This document shows positions 23,901-36,400 of a DNA stretch of 64,000 bases, in pieces. The translations under genes and the position numbers were made by a program. Numbering within the stretch: position 1 is the first letter of the stretch; the number at the start of each line of letters is the position of its first letter. The notes beneath the pieces were generated by a model. That model saw only the letters and a program-made list of their open reading frames with translations, was not told the DNA's origin and made no database searches. The stretch covers positions 46,272,627 through 46,336,626 of the forward strand of contig NC_080045.1 of NCBI RefSeq assembly GCF_012489685.1, in the 5' to 3' direction. The stretch comes from Lotus japonicus (lineage: Eukaryota; Streptophyta; Magnoliopsida; Fabales; Fabaceae).

Positions 23901-26900
23901 AGCTGGAGTTGATAATAAAGCAATTAATTTCCGACACACAATCCAAAATGTAGAAAAAATACTCACACTCTTGTCAAGTTTGTTGCTTTTCTCAGTAATT
24001 TTCTTTTCACGTAGCGCAATTTCTTTAAGATATTTGGCCTGCTCTTTTTTCTTTTTACTTGCTTCATTTTCAAAATTTCCCAGCTCTTCAATAACAGCTA
24101 GACGACTTTTGGTCTCATCTTCAAGATCCTCAGTTGTTTTCGTAATATCATTTTCTATATTGAACAACTGCCACAAGAAATGTTCCTTCTTCACAGATTT
24201 CTGCAAACAAAAAAAGGATGATTGAGAACTTCACCAGTAGCATTCTGATCAAAATCAAGAGAGAAAATGTATCGAACAATGATAGTTACACAAGTAACTT
24301 CTAGTTGAAAGATGAAGCAGAAAACGCTGTCCAGCAAAGTAATCCTATCTTTCCTTATATTGGAGTTAAATAATATATCAGCAGATACTTGACGGAACAT
24401 GGTGTAGTGGTATAATGGTATGATTATGCTAACAAATCAAGCCGCTTCAAGGGGTTGTGAAAACCATCTGGTTGAAACCTTATTATAAAATAACTTAGAA
24501 GCCAAGCAAAAGCATGACTCAGACAGTCAGACTCACTATCAGCTTAAGCTATTCCAAAGAAAGGGGAACACAACAGAAACAGTGATCACAAAGGGACATC
24601 TTAAATTTGTTCATAGCCTATGGACCTTCAAGAGTGGATGTCAATCTACTATCTCTATCTTCAAGAACCAAACCAGTTACATGTGAAGCAATGGAAGTGA
24701 GAAGAACCAACTGACCTTCCTCAGGGCAGAAGCACAAATGGTGGAAAGGCAGAAATCAAAAGAGCAGTGACACTGAAAGAATTGAGGTAAGGACTAAGGA
24801 CGGCAATATGAAAGTCGAGGTGAATAGTCAGCTTTGACTGATGGGAAAATATGACGATTGCAAATGAAATAGAGAGTTAATGAGGTTACTTTTATCAATA
24901 TATGGGAAAAAAAAAAACATTATAATATTATTCTTATTTTTAAGAAAAAAATTCCAAAAAGCAGCACGCAATAGCTAGAGTTAAAAAAAGAGCAGGAATA
25001 ACTTTGAGAGTCGAGACAATAAAAATGAGGGACTGCCATGTGCAACAGAGGCAGTCCCTTTATTAAGAATCTAAGATACAATCTCCAGAATTAAAAGGGC
25101 ATGAACCTGCTTAATTTCCTTGTAGGGATCCCACCTGTCATCATCCAATCAAGCACATGGCAAAGAAAGGAGAATGAAACATAATCCTAAGACATTGAAG
25201 AAGCAGACAGAACCATAGTTACAGAGTTCGCCATACGCTCCGGTAAGTGGTATGGGAACGGGTACACGGTACCTGACCTATAGAGTATGCGGTACGAGGG
25301 GGATATACATAGTCAGTTCACATGCAGTTTGATCTAATTAAATTTACATTAAAATTATTTCTATAGAGATATAACAAAATACTTATAATATTTATTTTAA
25401 TTATTAATTTTTCTTAAATATTTTCAATTCTGTTAAATTCTTATATCATTTTTATTTATATCGATTTTTTTGTCTTTATTTATATAGGTTATGTAAAATT
25501 GAAATAGTAGGCCCAATTGTTTTAGTTATAAATTTGGCTTGTGCCAGTGTTGTCAAATAGTGATTATCGCAGAACTATAGCGCTATAGCGGAGCGCTTTT
25601 TGGCATACCGCTACTCCGCTATTACCCGTTATTTGCCACTTTTACCGCTATTTTCCGCTTTAAGAGGCTGGAAATAGCGGATTTTTGTCTTACCTCTATA
25701 GTCCGCAATCTGCGATTAACAACACTGGCTTGTGCAGAAAAAAAGGATGTACAAATAAAAGTTATTGGACGGTTGGCCCATTGTAAAAAATGGCCCTACT
25801 TTAGTTAAAACCCTAAGACCTAAATGCCATCAGTCTACCTCCGCACAGCAACCTGAACACTCTGTCTTCAACTTTTTTTTTCCTTTTTGATTGGCTTGCT
25901 ACATGCAGCTAATGTAGACAATTTGTATGGCTTCCATGGCGCCTACATGCGCCTTCATCCTCTGCTTCCATGATTTCATAGCTTTCGCAACGCTAATATC
26001 AGCGAATTGGAGAGTACCAAAACGCAAACGTACCACTAACCGGTAGCGGTACGCACGAAACGGAACGCGATACATGGGGGGCATAAGCGAATTTGGAAAC
26101 TATGGACAGAACTAACCAAATTAAAAGCGGCCAATAACACACATGAGGTGGCACATACAAGTTACGACTCGAAATTACACATGTACTGAGGACATATAGA
26201 ATGCACAAACAAACATAAAAAGAAACGTATACAGTTACCAACCAGCTGCTCCTGCAGGCGGAGATGTTTCTCTGCCTCCTCCTTCTGTTCCTTCTTCTGC
26301 TTCCTCTCCATAACCACCGTCTTCTTCTTCTGGTAAATAAGCGCCGATTTCTCCTCAGCAGCGCCTTTTTCTTCTTCAAACTGCTCATAGTCCCTCTTGA
26401 GCTCGTCAGAGCCAGATATCTGCTCGATAAGGCCGGTTAGCTCTTTCGGATTCTTCGACGCAATAGATTCAACATCACCCTACATTAACATCACAAAACC
26501 GTCACACATTGAACAAAACAAGCAAGCTAGTTTACGATTTACGACATTAGCATCAAATCAATCAAACAATAAGAACGCAAGAGAACCTGAAAGACGAGGA
26601 AATTGCGAGCCTTGACAAGAATACCGAGTGATTTGAGCTTGGCGTTGTAGATATCCCAGTTGACAAGGTTACCGTCGATGCGGTACTCGCTAGCGCCGGC
26701 GGAGGTGATGGTTCGGGTGAACTGGATCTCGGAGTTGTTAGCGAGCTGGTAGACCAAGCGGACGAAGGCTCTGCGTCCTCTCTGCTCCTTCTCCCTGTCG
26801 TCGAAGGCGTAGATGAGGTCCTTGAGTTGCGCGCCGCGGAGCTGGCCGGTTCTGACGCCGAGAACGAAGCTTATGGCGTCCATGAGGTTGGATTTTCCGG

Positions 26901-27024
26901 CGCCGTTGGGGCCGATGATGGCGGTGAAGTCGTAGAAGGGACCGATAACTTGGAAGCCTTTGTAGGATTTGAAATTCTCCATTTCTAGCCGGTGGATTTT
27001 CCCCGGCGAGAGTAGCGACGGCAT
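14950..27024 (-). CDS. SMC1: Cohesin subunit SMC1
   Basis: ATPase arm of the cohesin ring, which holds sister chromatids together in the nucleus with SMC3, SCC1/kleisin and SCC3. Eighteen exons (minus strand): 27024-26587, 26479-26243, 24200-23967, 23569-23331, 22589-22323, 22214-21944, 21186-21062, 20257-20148, 19829-19722, 19640-19501, 18439-18350, 18269-18061, 17858-17689, 17396-17287, 17204-16828, 15752-15501, 15316-15092 and 14998-14950. They join to 1216 aa with no stop, close to the ~1218 aa of the Arabidopsis protein. Walker A is GPNGAGKSN (residues 38-46), followed by long coiled coils. The hinge spans exons 6-9 ([17 protein letters not shown] to [10 protein letters not shown]). The ABC signature LSGGEK is at 1108-1113 and Walker [13 protein letters not shown] starts near 1132. 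All introns are GT-AG except intron 7, which looks U12-type. Introns 2, 10 and 15 carry transposon sequence. Appears intact and functional. Confidence 0.97.
15967..16260 (+). pseudogene. LINE reverse-transcriptase C-terminal remnant
   Basis: In plus frames, conceptual translation gives [11 protein letters not shown], then after frame slips GRIRND and [12 protein letters not shown]. This matches the order of blocks at the end of plant LINE reverse transcriptases (PALLYG-ECW ... IRN ... RWFGHV-RR). Stops and slips make it dead. It lies antisense inside SMC1 intron 15. Confidence 0.7.
18605..18746 (+). mobile_element. Small LTR-like repeat, copy 1 (TGATAAGAACC...CCTAACA)
   Basis: A 142-bp TG...CA repeat related throughout to the copy at 19356-19494 (about 75-80% by eye). 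It has no matching flanking 5-mers, so it may be an older solo LTR. Located in SMC1 intron 10. Confidence 0.55.
19356..19494 (+). mobile_element. Small solo LTR (TRIM-like), copy 2, at a splice donor
   Basis: A 139-bp repeat starting TGATAAGAACC and ending GGTCCTAACA, flanked by the 5-bp duplication GTTTA (19351-19355, 19495-19499). The right-hand duplication overlaps the splice donor of SMC1 exon 10 (exon ends at 19501; the donor GT is the complement of 19499-19500). The small size suggests a TRIM-type element. Confidence 0.75.
20258..21061 (-). other. SMC1 intron 7, probable U12-type AT intron
   Basis: On the minus strand the intron begins ATATCCTTTT right after exon sequence GTGATTCA. This is the U12 5' splice-site consensus; there is no usable GT at this place that keeps the conserved protein. 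The 3' end reads AACTTAACTTGCGCAA then exon GTTTGATCC, with a CTTAAC branch-site match about 9-10 nt from the junction. The spliced codon is CA+G (Gln), giving the conserved VIQ-FDPSLEK hinge sequence. The terminal dinucleotides would be AT-AA, a rare variant. Confidence 0.7.
21323..21475. mobile_element. MITE in SMC1 intron 6
   Basis: The ends GGGGCTGATTGGTTTCTATT and (reversed) GGGCCTATTTGGTTTGTATT form a 20-bp imperfect inverted repeat. The interior is A/T-rich and non-coding. A possible 3-bp duplication (ata) is not decisive. Confidence 0.5.
25214..26104. mobile_element. hAT element in SMC1 intron 2 (CATAGTT ends)
   Basis: An 891-bp element with 7-bp perfect and then imperfect inverted ends (CATAGTTAC / CATAGTTTC reversed), flanked by an exact 8-bp duplication GACAGAAC (25206-25213, 26105-26112). 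No transposase is present. A smaller hAT MITE is nested in it. Confidence 0.85.
25545..25727. mobile_element. hAT MITE nested in the intron-2 hAT
   Basis: 183 bp, ends CAGTGTTGTCAAA and (reversed) CAGTGTTGTTAAT, with an exact 8-bp duplication GCTTGTGC (25537-25544, 25728-25735). The interior is rich in 'ccgcta/tagcgg' motifs. Confidence 0.9.
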
Positions 27025-27450
27025 GGCTTGGTGGCTGCGACGGAACCCTAAACTGAATTGTGAACGGAGAGAGTGGGTTAGGGTTTTGGTGTTGAGAAAT
27101 TTTGGCGGGAGGGGAATTGGGGAAAGAGTGGGTTATGTTGTCAATGATTGTGAAATGTGAACTTGTGGTGATCAAATTGGCAAGTTGGGACCGTGAAGAG
27201 TGAAGACTGAAGAGTAGCACACTAATCGTCTTCGGCCTTCGAGTCTAGAGCGCTTTTTTCACTAATTTTACGGGTTCATTTACTCATCCACGTTGAGAAA
27301 TGAGAAGGGGGAGGAGAGGTAAGGTAATGGTGGAAATAATGTCGAGTTAATATGGGTTTTTCATATATATATCTATGGTGTGGTGTGTTACAAAATTTAT
27401 AGGCTTTTTTCGATGTTTGGTATAGTTTTCTTGTATGGTTACCCGGTTAT
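27025..27450. other. SMC1 5' flank
   Basis: Contains the SMC1 5' leader and presumed promoter on the minus strand. No unambiguous TATA box was identified, which is not unusual for a housekeeping gene. Confidence 0.5.
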
Positions 27451-28105
27451 TAGGGGGTTTGTGGTTCGGTTTGGACCGATTTTAAGTAAACCAAAAACCG
27501 ATCTAATTAAAATTCTTTGGTTCGGTTTCGATCGATTGTTAGCAAAAAAAAATTCAAAACCGAACTGATCCGATGATGAACGGTTTGAATCGGTTCGGTT
27601 CATTAGTTTCACAACTTTTTTTTTGGTAAATATCAATTTCACAACTTTAAATATATAGCAAACACATATGTTTCACAACTTAACAATGCATAAAAATGGC
27701 AAATCAATAACTCAATCATAGTTTAATCACAAATTCATAATTCATAATCAATAACTCAAGTACTTAACAATGTAGAAATGCTTAAATTAGTGTTTAATTT
27801 TAGTACCATTACAAATTAATAATAGAAAACAAAAACATAATATGTCTAACAAACATAAAAAATCTAACATTAACAATATTCGTTAAAAAAACATCATTTC
27901 TTTAATAAATACATATATATATTTTATAAATAAATATATATCATCGGTTCATTGGTTTTTAATTTTTCAAACCGTGAACTGAACCAATCTTCATTGGTTT
28001 TTATCGGTTTTTAACCGAATAACAAAAAAAAAACCAAGCTGGTTGCTTTAGTTCGGTTCGGTTCATCGGTTTCATCGAATCGATCTGACCCGATGAAAAC
28101 CCCTA
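27451..28105. mobile_element. Non-autonomous hAT-like element (ggttcggt-rich)
   Basis: 655 bp. The left end TAGGGGGTTTG and reversed right end TAGGGGTTTTC are inverted, flanked by CCGGTTAT (27443-27450) and CCTGTTAT (28106-28113), a 7/8 duplication. Subterminal DNA on both sides carries many 'ggttcggttt/aaccgaa' motifs, resembling the elements at 213 and 29971. Confidence 0.75.
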
Positions 28106-28464
28106 CCTGTTATGACCTATTAGCTTTATTTAAGTGCTTATTGCATAATAAGAAACTATTTGTATCGTCTCGTGTTTCATTCATCTCCTGCAAGAACCAC
28201 CATCGTCTGTCACCATATTCTCCGACGAACATCTCATCGGAAATTTTCCTTTTTTCAGTTTCAGAAAGATTATGATGTTAATATTTCATGTATTGATCGT
28301 GGTTGTGACTTTTCTACCTATTTGATGACTCTATGTCTACTTTGTTTGTATGGTGTACTCATGACATGATGTACTTAGGGCGAGTAACTCTCGAGGTCAC
28401 ACTAGATTATTACTACCATGACTCCATCACTCTGTCATATTATACTATGATATATGTATATATT

Positions 28465-28759
28465 GGGCCAGTTTGATTGCAGTTTTAGTTTTCAGTTTTT
28501 AAAACAATTTTCATAAACAATTTTTAAAAACAGTTTTCAGAAGAAGAAAACAGTTTGAATGACAAGTTTTCCAACATTTAGAAAACTGATATCTAAAAAC
28601 TAAAAACTGAAACTGAAAACATCTTTTAGCTATTTCGGTTTCTTAGTTTTAAAAACTGAAAATGAGAACTGTTTTCAAAAACAGTTTTTGAAAGCAAGTC
28701 GTAACAAACATGTTATCAGATTTTAAAAACTGAAAACTGTTTTGCAAACAAACAGACCC
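28465..28759. mobile_element. MITE (GGGCCAGTTTG ends)
   Basis: 295 bp with inverted ends GGGCCAGTTTGATTGCAG and (reversed) GGGTCTGTTTGTTTGCAA, flanked by ATATT on both sides (28460-28464, 28760-28764). The interior is made of 'cagtttt/aaaactg' motifs on both strands. Confidence 0.65.
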
Positions 28760-28764
28760 ATATT

Positions 28765-29970
28765 GTCCTCATTTACAAAAGAAAATGTTTATGAAAATAA
28801 AGTGAAATAAATAGAGTAAAAAAGTATCAATAAATTATACTAAATAGTAAATGAATTTTAGGGAATTAATTAACGACACAACGTCTATGTAATCAAAAAG
28901 TTTAAAAACTTCTTATAAACGGGTTTGTAGGAGATGTAGATTTAGGTAATTCGTCATCACTTTATGGGAGGAGGTAGTAGGAGAGCCCCACATAAATATG
29001 AAATAACTTCTATCACCCCTTTCTTCCATTTTTGTCCCTTTCTTTTTGCATATGTATCCCCATGAAGTGACAATCATTGTCCAAGACTTCATCTTCTAGC
29101 TTCTTCCATTTTGCGATTAAGAGAATGTGCTTTTGGCGAGAGGGTCATCATTCTGACATGGACGAGAACAAAGAATTTTGAGAGAAGGTTCTTGAGTAGT
29201 AGAAACTAGGATGTAAAGCTTACAACTTCTCCTTCTAACTTCTAATATGACTTTTCATTCTAACTCTCGTTCTTGTTTTGTTTGTTAAACTTGATATTGA
29301 AATGTTGTTTTTGTTTTTTATGCAAAGAGCAAAATTGTGCAATTTTTCTAGTGGGTTGAGAGGAGCCCGCGTATATTGAGTAACATGAGGAAGAAGAATT
29401 TGAATTCATGTGAAATCCTGACAACGGTGGAAAGGAATGAACATAAAGATCAATGTTCTTCAAAGAAAGCTTGATATTGAAATTTTGAAGAAGGTGGTGA
29501 TAGGGTTGGGTTGGGACCTTAGGCATTTGTTTTTCTGAAAATCAATTATCTATACAAAAGTTTTGGTATAAGGAAGGTTAAAATGTAATGGTGATTCTTA
29601 TGTACCTCTTGTTCTCTTTAATGCAATTGTCCTTTGTAGAGAAAGTCAGAAAGATATCGTTGGTTAAGATGTTGTCCATTGTCATGTATTACCTCTGGCC
29701 TTCTATTTTTTTTAACGCCCTCCCTTGCTATCAAAATCATAACTCAAGCTTTCACTTTGGGTTACACTTTCTTCTATGTGTGGGGCTGGTAAAGGAATCT
29801 AGTAGGAGCATTGTGGACTTAACTTGATTTTCCACAAAAGATAGAAACTTCACACCTGTTATATGAGGCATATGTAGTCAATAGTCCAATACCATAACAT
29901 CATTAACACTAAACAAACTTGTTCTCAGCAACTTCCTTATTCACTCTCCACGATATTTTGAACTTCCCTG
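28765..29970. other. Intergenic, nothing recognised
   Basis: AT-rich with scattered short frames on both strands, none with a recognisable domain. Confidence 0.5.
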
Positions 29971-31017
29971 TAGGGTTGTCCAAAGCCACCCGAACTAAAT
30001 CGGACCCGAGCAAACTGCCATTTGTTTCGCAAACAATTCAATTTGGTTCGGTAGCGGGTCTAACTGGTTTATTTTTAGGGTTCATATAGGTTCGACCGGT
30101 CGATTTCAGTTTGGACTCTTAACTGAACGAATCAGGTATAAGGAAGAAAAAAAACTTATGGTCCAGCCCAATACCCCACCCAACCCTAGTCTCGTCCATA
30201 CCACATATAACCTCCCTTAACCCTCAACCTCTAAACTCAACCCTAGCAAGAAGCCAACAACCGCCACCCACCACCCACCACCCACCACTGTCTGCCTTCT
30301 CTCGCGACGCTGGAGGCTCACAATCAAGTCTCATCCTCACCACGCTCATCTTTCGACAACCACTTCCTCTCCCTCGATTTCCTCACCTCCTCCGCTCTCC
30401 AAGCTTCTGGCGCCGCCGACCTTTTCTTCTTCCGCTTCAAATCCCAACCTCTCAACAACAACCACAATCCTCGTTCTCCGATGTAACATCTTCCAAGATT
30501 CACACCAAAAAACATGATTCACGCCGCCTCTTCTCTTGTCTCAAACTAAAGGAAACCATTGTCGCATGTTCTAATATGTTGTTCTTCGCCTCAGATCTCG
30601 TTCTTCACCTCAGATCTCGTTGACAATGGCACTTCTCACCTCATCAACGTGTTCACTGCCATCCTCCATGGTTTATGCTGGAGATTTTTAATTTTTGTTG
30701 AGATTTTTCCAGATCTGATTGTATTTGGATGTTATTATATATTTGAATTAAAGCTTTGTAATGAAAAATTATTTATGTTAAGATTTAGTCTTGGTTTCTA
30801 CATTATTTTTCCTCATCCTCTTGTTTTTCTTTAATTTCCTTCTCCTTAACAAACCGACAAATCCGAACTGATAAATTTGTGATCTGTAGAATTCGAACCC
30901 AAGCTACCCGAAGGGTGTGTTCGGACGGTGGTGGTTCTGGTGATTTTGTGGTTTTCACCCGACCAAAACCGAAGGTTAGTCCCAAATCCGACTGAACCCG
31001 ACCTATGGACAACCCTA
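29971..31017. mobile_element. Non-autonomous hAT-like element (TAGGGTTGTCC ends)
   Basis: 1047 bp. The perfect inverted ends TAGGGTTGTCCA/TAGGGTTGTCCA are followed by similar 'cccgaac/ggttcgg' motifs. It is flanked by CTTCCCTG (29963-29970) and CTTCCCCG (31018-31025), a 7/8 match. No transposase; the internal open frames (for example at 30324-30515) are not convincing. Confidence 0.8.
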
Positions 31018-31194
31018 CTTCCCCGTACAACCTAGGCCATTTACCTAGCTCACACAAAAAAGGGCCACCTATCTATATCCAATGCATGAACAACAAGAAC
31101 CTCACCTCGACTGTAATGCAAGTAAGCCTCTTGCATAAAATACCCGAAATGGTGAAAACCAAAGTTAAAGGCATCCCACAACAACAATGACACC

Positions 31195-31965
31195 CAGTGG
31201 CGGAACTTCAACAAAATTACTGGGGGAGCTCAAATAAATTTAAATATATAAATTTCGAAATATTTTGTTAACAGGAAAAAAGTATTTCATAGTGAATCAA
31301 AAGTCATTTAGTCTAAGAACATAAGTATTTTAATTTATATATTGATATCATATACTAAAATCCAAATCACATAAAGTGTTGCTAACCATAATGAAATAAC
31401 TGAATTTCCTTACATAAAGTAGCATAATCAAAGTCTTGAGCCAATGACTATGAGCCGTGAGAAGTGAGAAAGATGAAGTTTTAAAAGTGCAAATCCAAAA
31501 AGTAAAGTTAAAGTGAGCTTTTGCCAATTGTATTCAGAAAGTACTAAAATATTAGTATTTTATTTTTTTTATAAACTTTCCCTTGTTGGGTGAGTCTCCT
31601 ACCTTTTCTCATTTTTCTGGTACTATGAGTCTATGACGTTTTTTTTAAAGAATTTGGTACTTGAGTCGGTGACATTGACATAAGTTTTATTAGTTTTAAT
31701 TTTTTTTTGTGTGTATTAAATTACTCTCACAATTTTAACCCGTGTGTGGTGAAAGTTAAATATATTTTCAAAAATGGGGCTTCTAAGGATCAAAGACTCA
31801 ACATATAATTTAACAACAACTTTTTACCACTGCAACTTACACTTGTTAGATATTATATATATGATTTTATACACTATAATATATATCCTATATACTAAAA
31901 AAAATTTTGGCCAAATTTGAGGGGGAGCTACAGCTCCCCTATGTCAACCTTAAGGTCCGCCACTG
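31195..31965. repeat. Composite hAT, copy 1
   Basis: 771 bp, CAGTGGCGGAAC to GTCCGCCACTG, with both termini intact. Confidence 0.9.
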
Positions 31966-32069
31966 CGGGTATATGATGTACATTTTTTCATGGTAGTTTG
32001 TCTGTTGAGCCGTAACGATTACAAACAACTAACTAAGTTTTGAATGTCCATATGCCGGAGGTATGTACT

Positions 32070-32840
32070 CAGTGGCGGAACTTCAACAAAATTACTGGGG
32101 GAGCTCAAATAAATTTAAATATATAAATTTTGAAATATTTTGTTAACAGGAAAAAAGTATTTCATAGTGAATCAAAAGTCATTTAGTCTAAGTACATAAG
32201 TATTTTAATTTATATATTGATATCATATACTAAAATCCAATTCACATAAAGTGTTGCTAACCATAATGAAATAACTGAATTTCCTTACATAAAGTAGCAT
32301 AATCAAAGTCTTGAGCTAATGACTATGAGCCGTGAGAAGTGAGAAAGATGAAGTTTTAAAAGTGCAAATCCAAAAAGTAAAGTTAAAGTGAGCTTTTGCC
32401 AATTGTATTCAGAAAGTACTAAAATATTAGTATTTTATTTTTTTTATAAACTTGCCCTTGTTGGGTAAGTCTCCTACTTTTTCTCCTTTTTCTGGTACTA
32501 TGAGTCTATGACGTTTTTTATAAAGAATTTGGTACTTGAGTCGGTGACATTGACATAAGTTTTATTAGTTTTAATTTTTTTGTGTGTGTATTAAATTACT
32601 CTCACAATTTTAACCCGTGTGTGGTGAAAGTTAAATATATTTTCAAAAATGGGGCTTCTAAGGATCAAAGACTCAACATATAATTTAACAACAATTTTTT
32701 ACCACTGCAACTTACACTTGTTAGATATTATATATATGATTTTATACACTATAATATATATCCTATATACTAAAATTTTTTTTTGCCAAATTTGAGGGGG
32801 AGCTACAGCTCCCCTATGTCAACCTTAAGGTCCGCCACCG
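32070..32840. repeat. Composite hAT, copy 2
   Basis: 771 bp, same orientation as copy 1; the right terminus carries one change (CACCG for CACTG). Confidence 0.9.
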
Positions 32841-32848
32841 ATGACACC

Positions 32849-33477
32849 CATAATCTGAACAATGTTACCATTCATGACACACTTACACATTAAGAGATGA
32901 AAGCCTAAAATTGAAAACTAAAATGAATTAGAGAAAGATTTAGGTTAGTTTAAGTTTGAGAATGTGAATTAGGGGATTAAGGGTTTTAATTATGTGAAGT
33001 GTAAGTGACTTAAAAACACGTAGATGGCGTATAAGCTCACTTATACACATGTTCCATGTCACATCACATCTCATTGGACACACAAACATCTCATTATGAT
33101 GCGAGAACTAATATCAAACAACTCTGTATGTAATCGTAGAGACGAAATTGCAACTTTATCGTGAGAGGACCAAATTCTGAACTCATTCCAAATAAAGGTC
33201 CAAAAACATATTTTAACTTCAAAACTAATAAATATTGTCTATAATGAAAATATACCTACATTTTTCAGCATTTTTATTACACACCAATTTATTTATTTTT
33301 ACATTTTCATTAATAAGGAAGAAACTTGTTTCCACAAATCACAAAAGCCCTCACAAGAATCGGGAGCAAAAACAGAGCGAGGAGAACAACATTTTGTGGG
33401 GGTTTAAGGGTGTGGGGTTTCTGTGCAGACACGACTGTACTGTATTGCTCTCTTTCTTTCTTTCTCTGCACCCTGCA
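32849..33477. other. Intergenic; 5' flank of the S26-like gene
   Basis: AT-rich with no element boundary seen. The last 100-150 bp, with a pyrimidine-rich stretch (ctctttctttctttctctg) just before the ATG, should be the 5' leader. Confidence 0.5.
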
Positions 33478-36400
33478 ATGGTTTCGCTATCAACATGGTT
33501 CCGGTACATTGGCTACAAGCTTGAATACTCCGTCTCTCTCAGCTGGAAGGTCGGTTTCTCTTCCTTTGCTTTTCCTTTTCACCCTCCAATCCAACCCTCT
33601 TTTTTTTTTATTCAATTTTCAATTTTCAATTTTCATTTCTGGGCAAGTTTCTCTGATTGAAGAAATTTGGGTAATTTTCGATTTTATTCAGCTCCCATTT
33701 CTTCATGTTGATACACTCGTGTTTTGTGTGATTTGTTATCTGGTTTGAATTTGCTGATAATTGTGAATGGTAATCATTTACATTTTGTTGCTGGGGTGGG
33801 GTTTTTAATTCTTAAGCATAAGTAGGTGTGGAATTTATACTATCCCAGCTAAAAAAGAAGGCATTTTTGTGTGTTTAAATAAGTACACTCAGATGTGCTT
33901 ATTTTATTCGGTGGAGGAATTCGATTTCTGGGTTGGATTCAATTTGAAATATCTGGGTTTTATAATGAGGAAATTGGAAGCAAGATTGGAATTTGCTTGG
34001 TTGTCGAATGTTTTGATGATCTGCGTAGAGTATTTGGTATAGTTTCGTTTTAGGCATAGTCGTGCAGATCATGCTCGATGTTCTTGTTGGAGAATGCTGG
34101 GATGGGTTATTTTTGTATGTCTTTTGGGAGAAAAGCTTAATACTTTATTTAGCATAGATTGGCTCTTGTATCCCATATGCGAGTTTGTATGGACATTTTT
34201 ATACTGGATGATTGAATCTCTCATCTCGAAGATTAGAGTACATTTCACGGGTGATAATTTTTTGTGATTGTAATACAAACCTAAATGTCACGAGTAAATT
34301 TTAAACTGTTTCACTTTGAAGTATTCAAATAGCAATGATGATAATAAAATTATGTAATTTTCAAAGAAGTGCTCTTATATAAAAGAGCAAAGTAATCAGC
34401 TTACAAGAGAGGATATGCTAACTAGCTAAGCAACTAACTATTCGACTAGGAACTAATAGTGACCTCCTCTAACAGAGAATAACAGCTGTAGATACAGCTG
34501 GCATAGAAGAATTCAGTGTTTTTAATGGCGGAAAGCCAAAAACAAGCCATATTTGACAAAGACGGTGGCAGATGGCGGAGTTTGGCAGATTATGGCGGAA
34601 TGTCGGCCATGGCGGCTTGCTAGTATTTCGCCATGAGAATGGGCCATGGTGGATATTTGGCAACACTGGAAGAATTACATTACGAACTAAAATATTCACT
34701 AACACCTCATAGAAGTTTGATAATAGGTCTTCTTTATTTATTTTCATTGAGATTGTTGCTCTTGGTACAAAAGTTCTTGCTCAACATGCAACCTTACTAA
34801 ATTTAGTCAATAGGCACTATAGCTTGTAGGTTTTCTAAATATGGGGATAAGATATTGCTAAATGTAGTTATTTAAAACCCTATGAAGCTTGTCATCAAAT
34901 CAAGAGCTGAGTTGTAGCTTGAAATAGTCTATGATCATATTTGGAGTTCTCATGGCATTGGAATGGTGGTTCAGATATTAAATCTGAGAATTTTTCATTC
35001 TCTAGTATCCCTTTGAATATATTTATATTTATTGTTAGCGAAGTGGATATGTCTAACTGACTAACTGTATGTCTTAGCAGCCTTGGATCAGAGGTCATAA
35101 CATTTCAAACACCTGTTATTTTAATTTTATTTCTTAATTTTTTGTTAATCATTTCGTCCTTTAATCTTGTGCTCTTGAGGTCATAGTGTTTTGATTGTGG
35201 GCTTTCTCTTTCTCTTCTTTTGTTGGACATATATTAAATAGAAAAGCAATTGGTTCCTTGAGATATGTTAGATTATTAGGATTACTATTGCCTTAGAACT
35301 TGAAGTGTTACTGTGATGAGCTTGACAGTTCTAGTTATACTTCAATTGTATTTGACACATAATTTTAACTTAGGAGTATTAGGTCAATGTCTTGCATCAC
35401 AAGATAAAAATTATTCTGAGTCCTATGGAAATGTATTCTCTATTTTCTCGTTTTTCATTATGTTCGTTGAGTTTCTACTGTTTGAAGTTAAGATGATTAT
35501 TTGAGGGGACATTTGAGTATTTGACACATAAATGTGTGGAGAGCATATTTGAGCTTGAACATAGAAGGTGGGATAGCTCCTTAAGGCCTACCTTTGAGTA
35601 AGCTTTAATGTAGACCCTCAATTTAAGACAATTGGATATGTGTAATGCTGAAGTTATCAACTTAGCAATGGGATCTATAGTATAAGTTGCACAACTGTGC
35701 CAGTGCATGCTTTACCTGTTTTCCTGTAGTACTATTTTTCATGTGTATCACATTGTAAGCACTTCAAAGCCCCTCTTTTGAAGTGTTTTCTGACTGATTC
35801 AATTTTGTAATGCGAACAGAACTACAAACGAGGTCAAATTGGAGAAGGAGAGGTACGTGATCTTGTTTGGAAGAACTTCTTTCAAGGAAAGTTGACCTAC
35901 TTGCACTGGAATCAAGGAGAGGAGATGGCCCCTACTATTGCTGGAAAAGTAGCCACTCTTCTTGTTCGGAAATTACCAAATGCAGATCCAACGTAATCAT
36001 ATTTATCTAATATAACGCACACTCATGCGCAAATCTATTGACTTCTTTGCAAGTTTTTTTTATGGGCCTGCTAAAGCTAGAGATACAACAAAGATGCTTT
36101 ATTCAAAAACTTCTACTTGCTTTTATGTACTCTTTAAGACTCTCCTGTTTGTGTTATCAACCCTTCTTGGATGGCTATGTAAACCTTGTTTGGAAATTCT
36201 TTTTGTCACTTGTTTTCTTTGTTATGTGTTTTGAGATAGACTGATATTTTTTACTACTTACCCATCATATATTTGCCTTAGCAGACTCTTAAAGTGGAAC
36301 GGAGTGTACACTTGAAGAGGAGATCTTTACACATGTCAATATTTTCTCTATATAACTACTTGAAATATGTGTGTTATGATGACAGCCATTTTCTCGTTAT

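Larger units (their letters stand above)
31195..32840. mobile_element. Composite hAT: two 771-bp copies with one outer target duplication
   Basis: Two copies in direct orientation (31195-31965 and 32070-32840) differ at only a handful of sites. Each has inverted ends CAGTGGCGGAAC / CAGTGGCGGACC (reversed; the last copy ends CCGCCACCG). An exact 8-bp duplication ATGACACC lies outside the pair (31187-31194 and 32841-32848). The inner flanks do not match each other (CGGGTATA after copy 1, TATGTACT before copy 2). The 104-bp spacer 31966-32069 is unrelated sequence. No coding capacity. Confidence 0.9.

Noticed and set aside
24395..24440. tRNA-like 'gtggtataatggtat' A-box in SMC1 intron 2
   Set aside because: No B-box or cloverleaf could be completed downstream.
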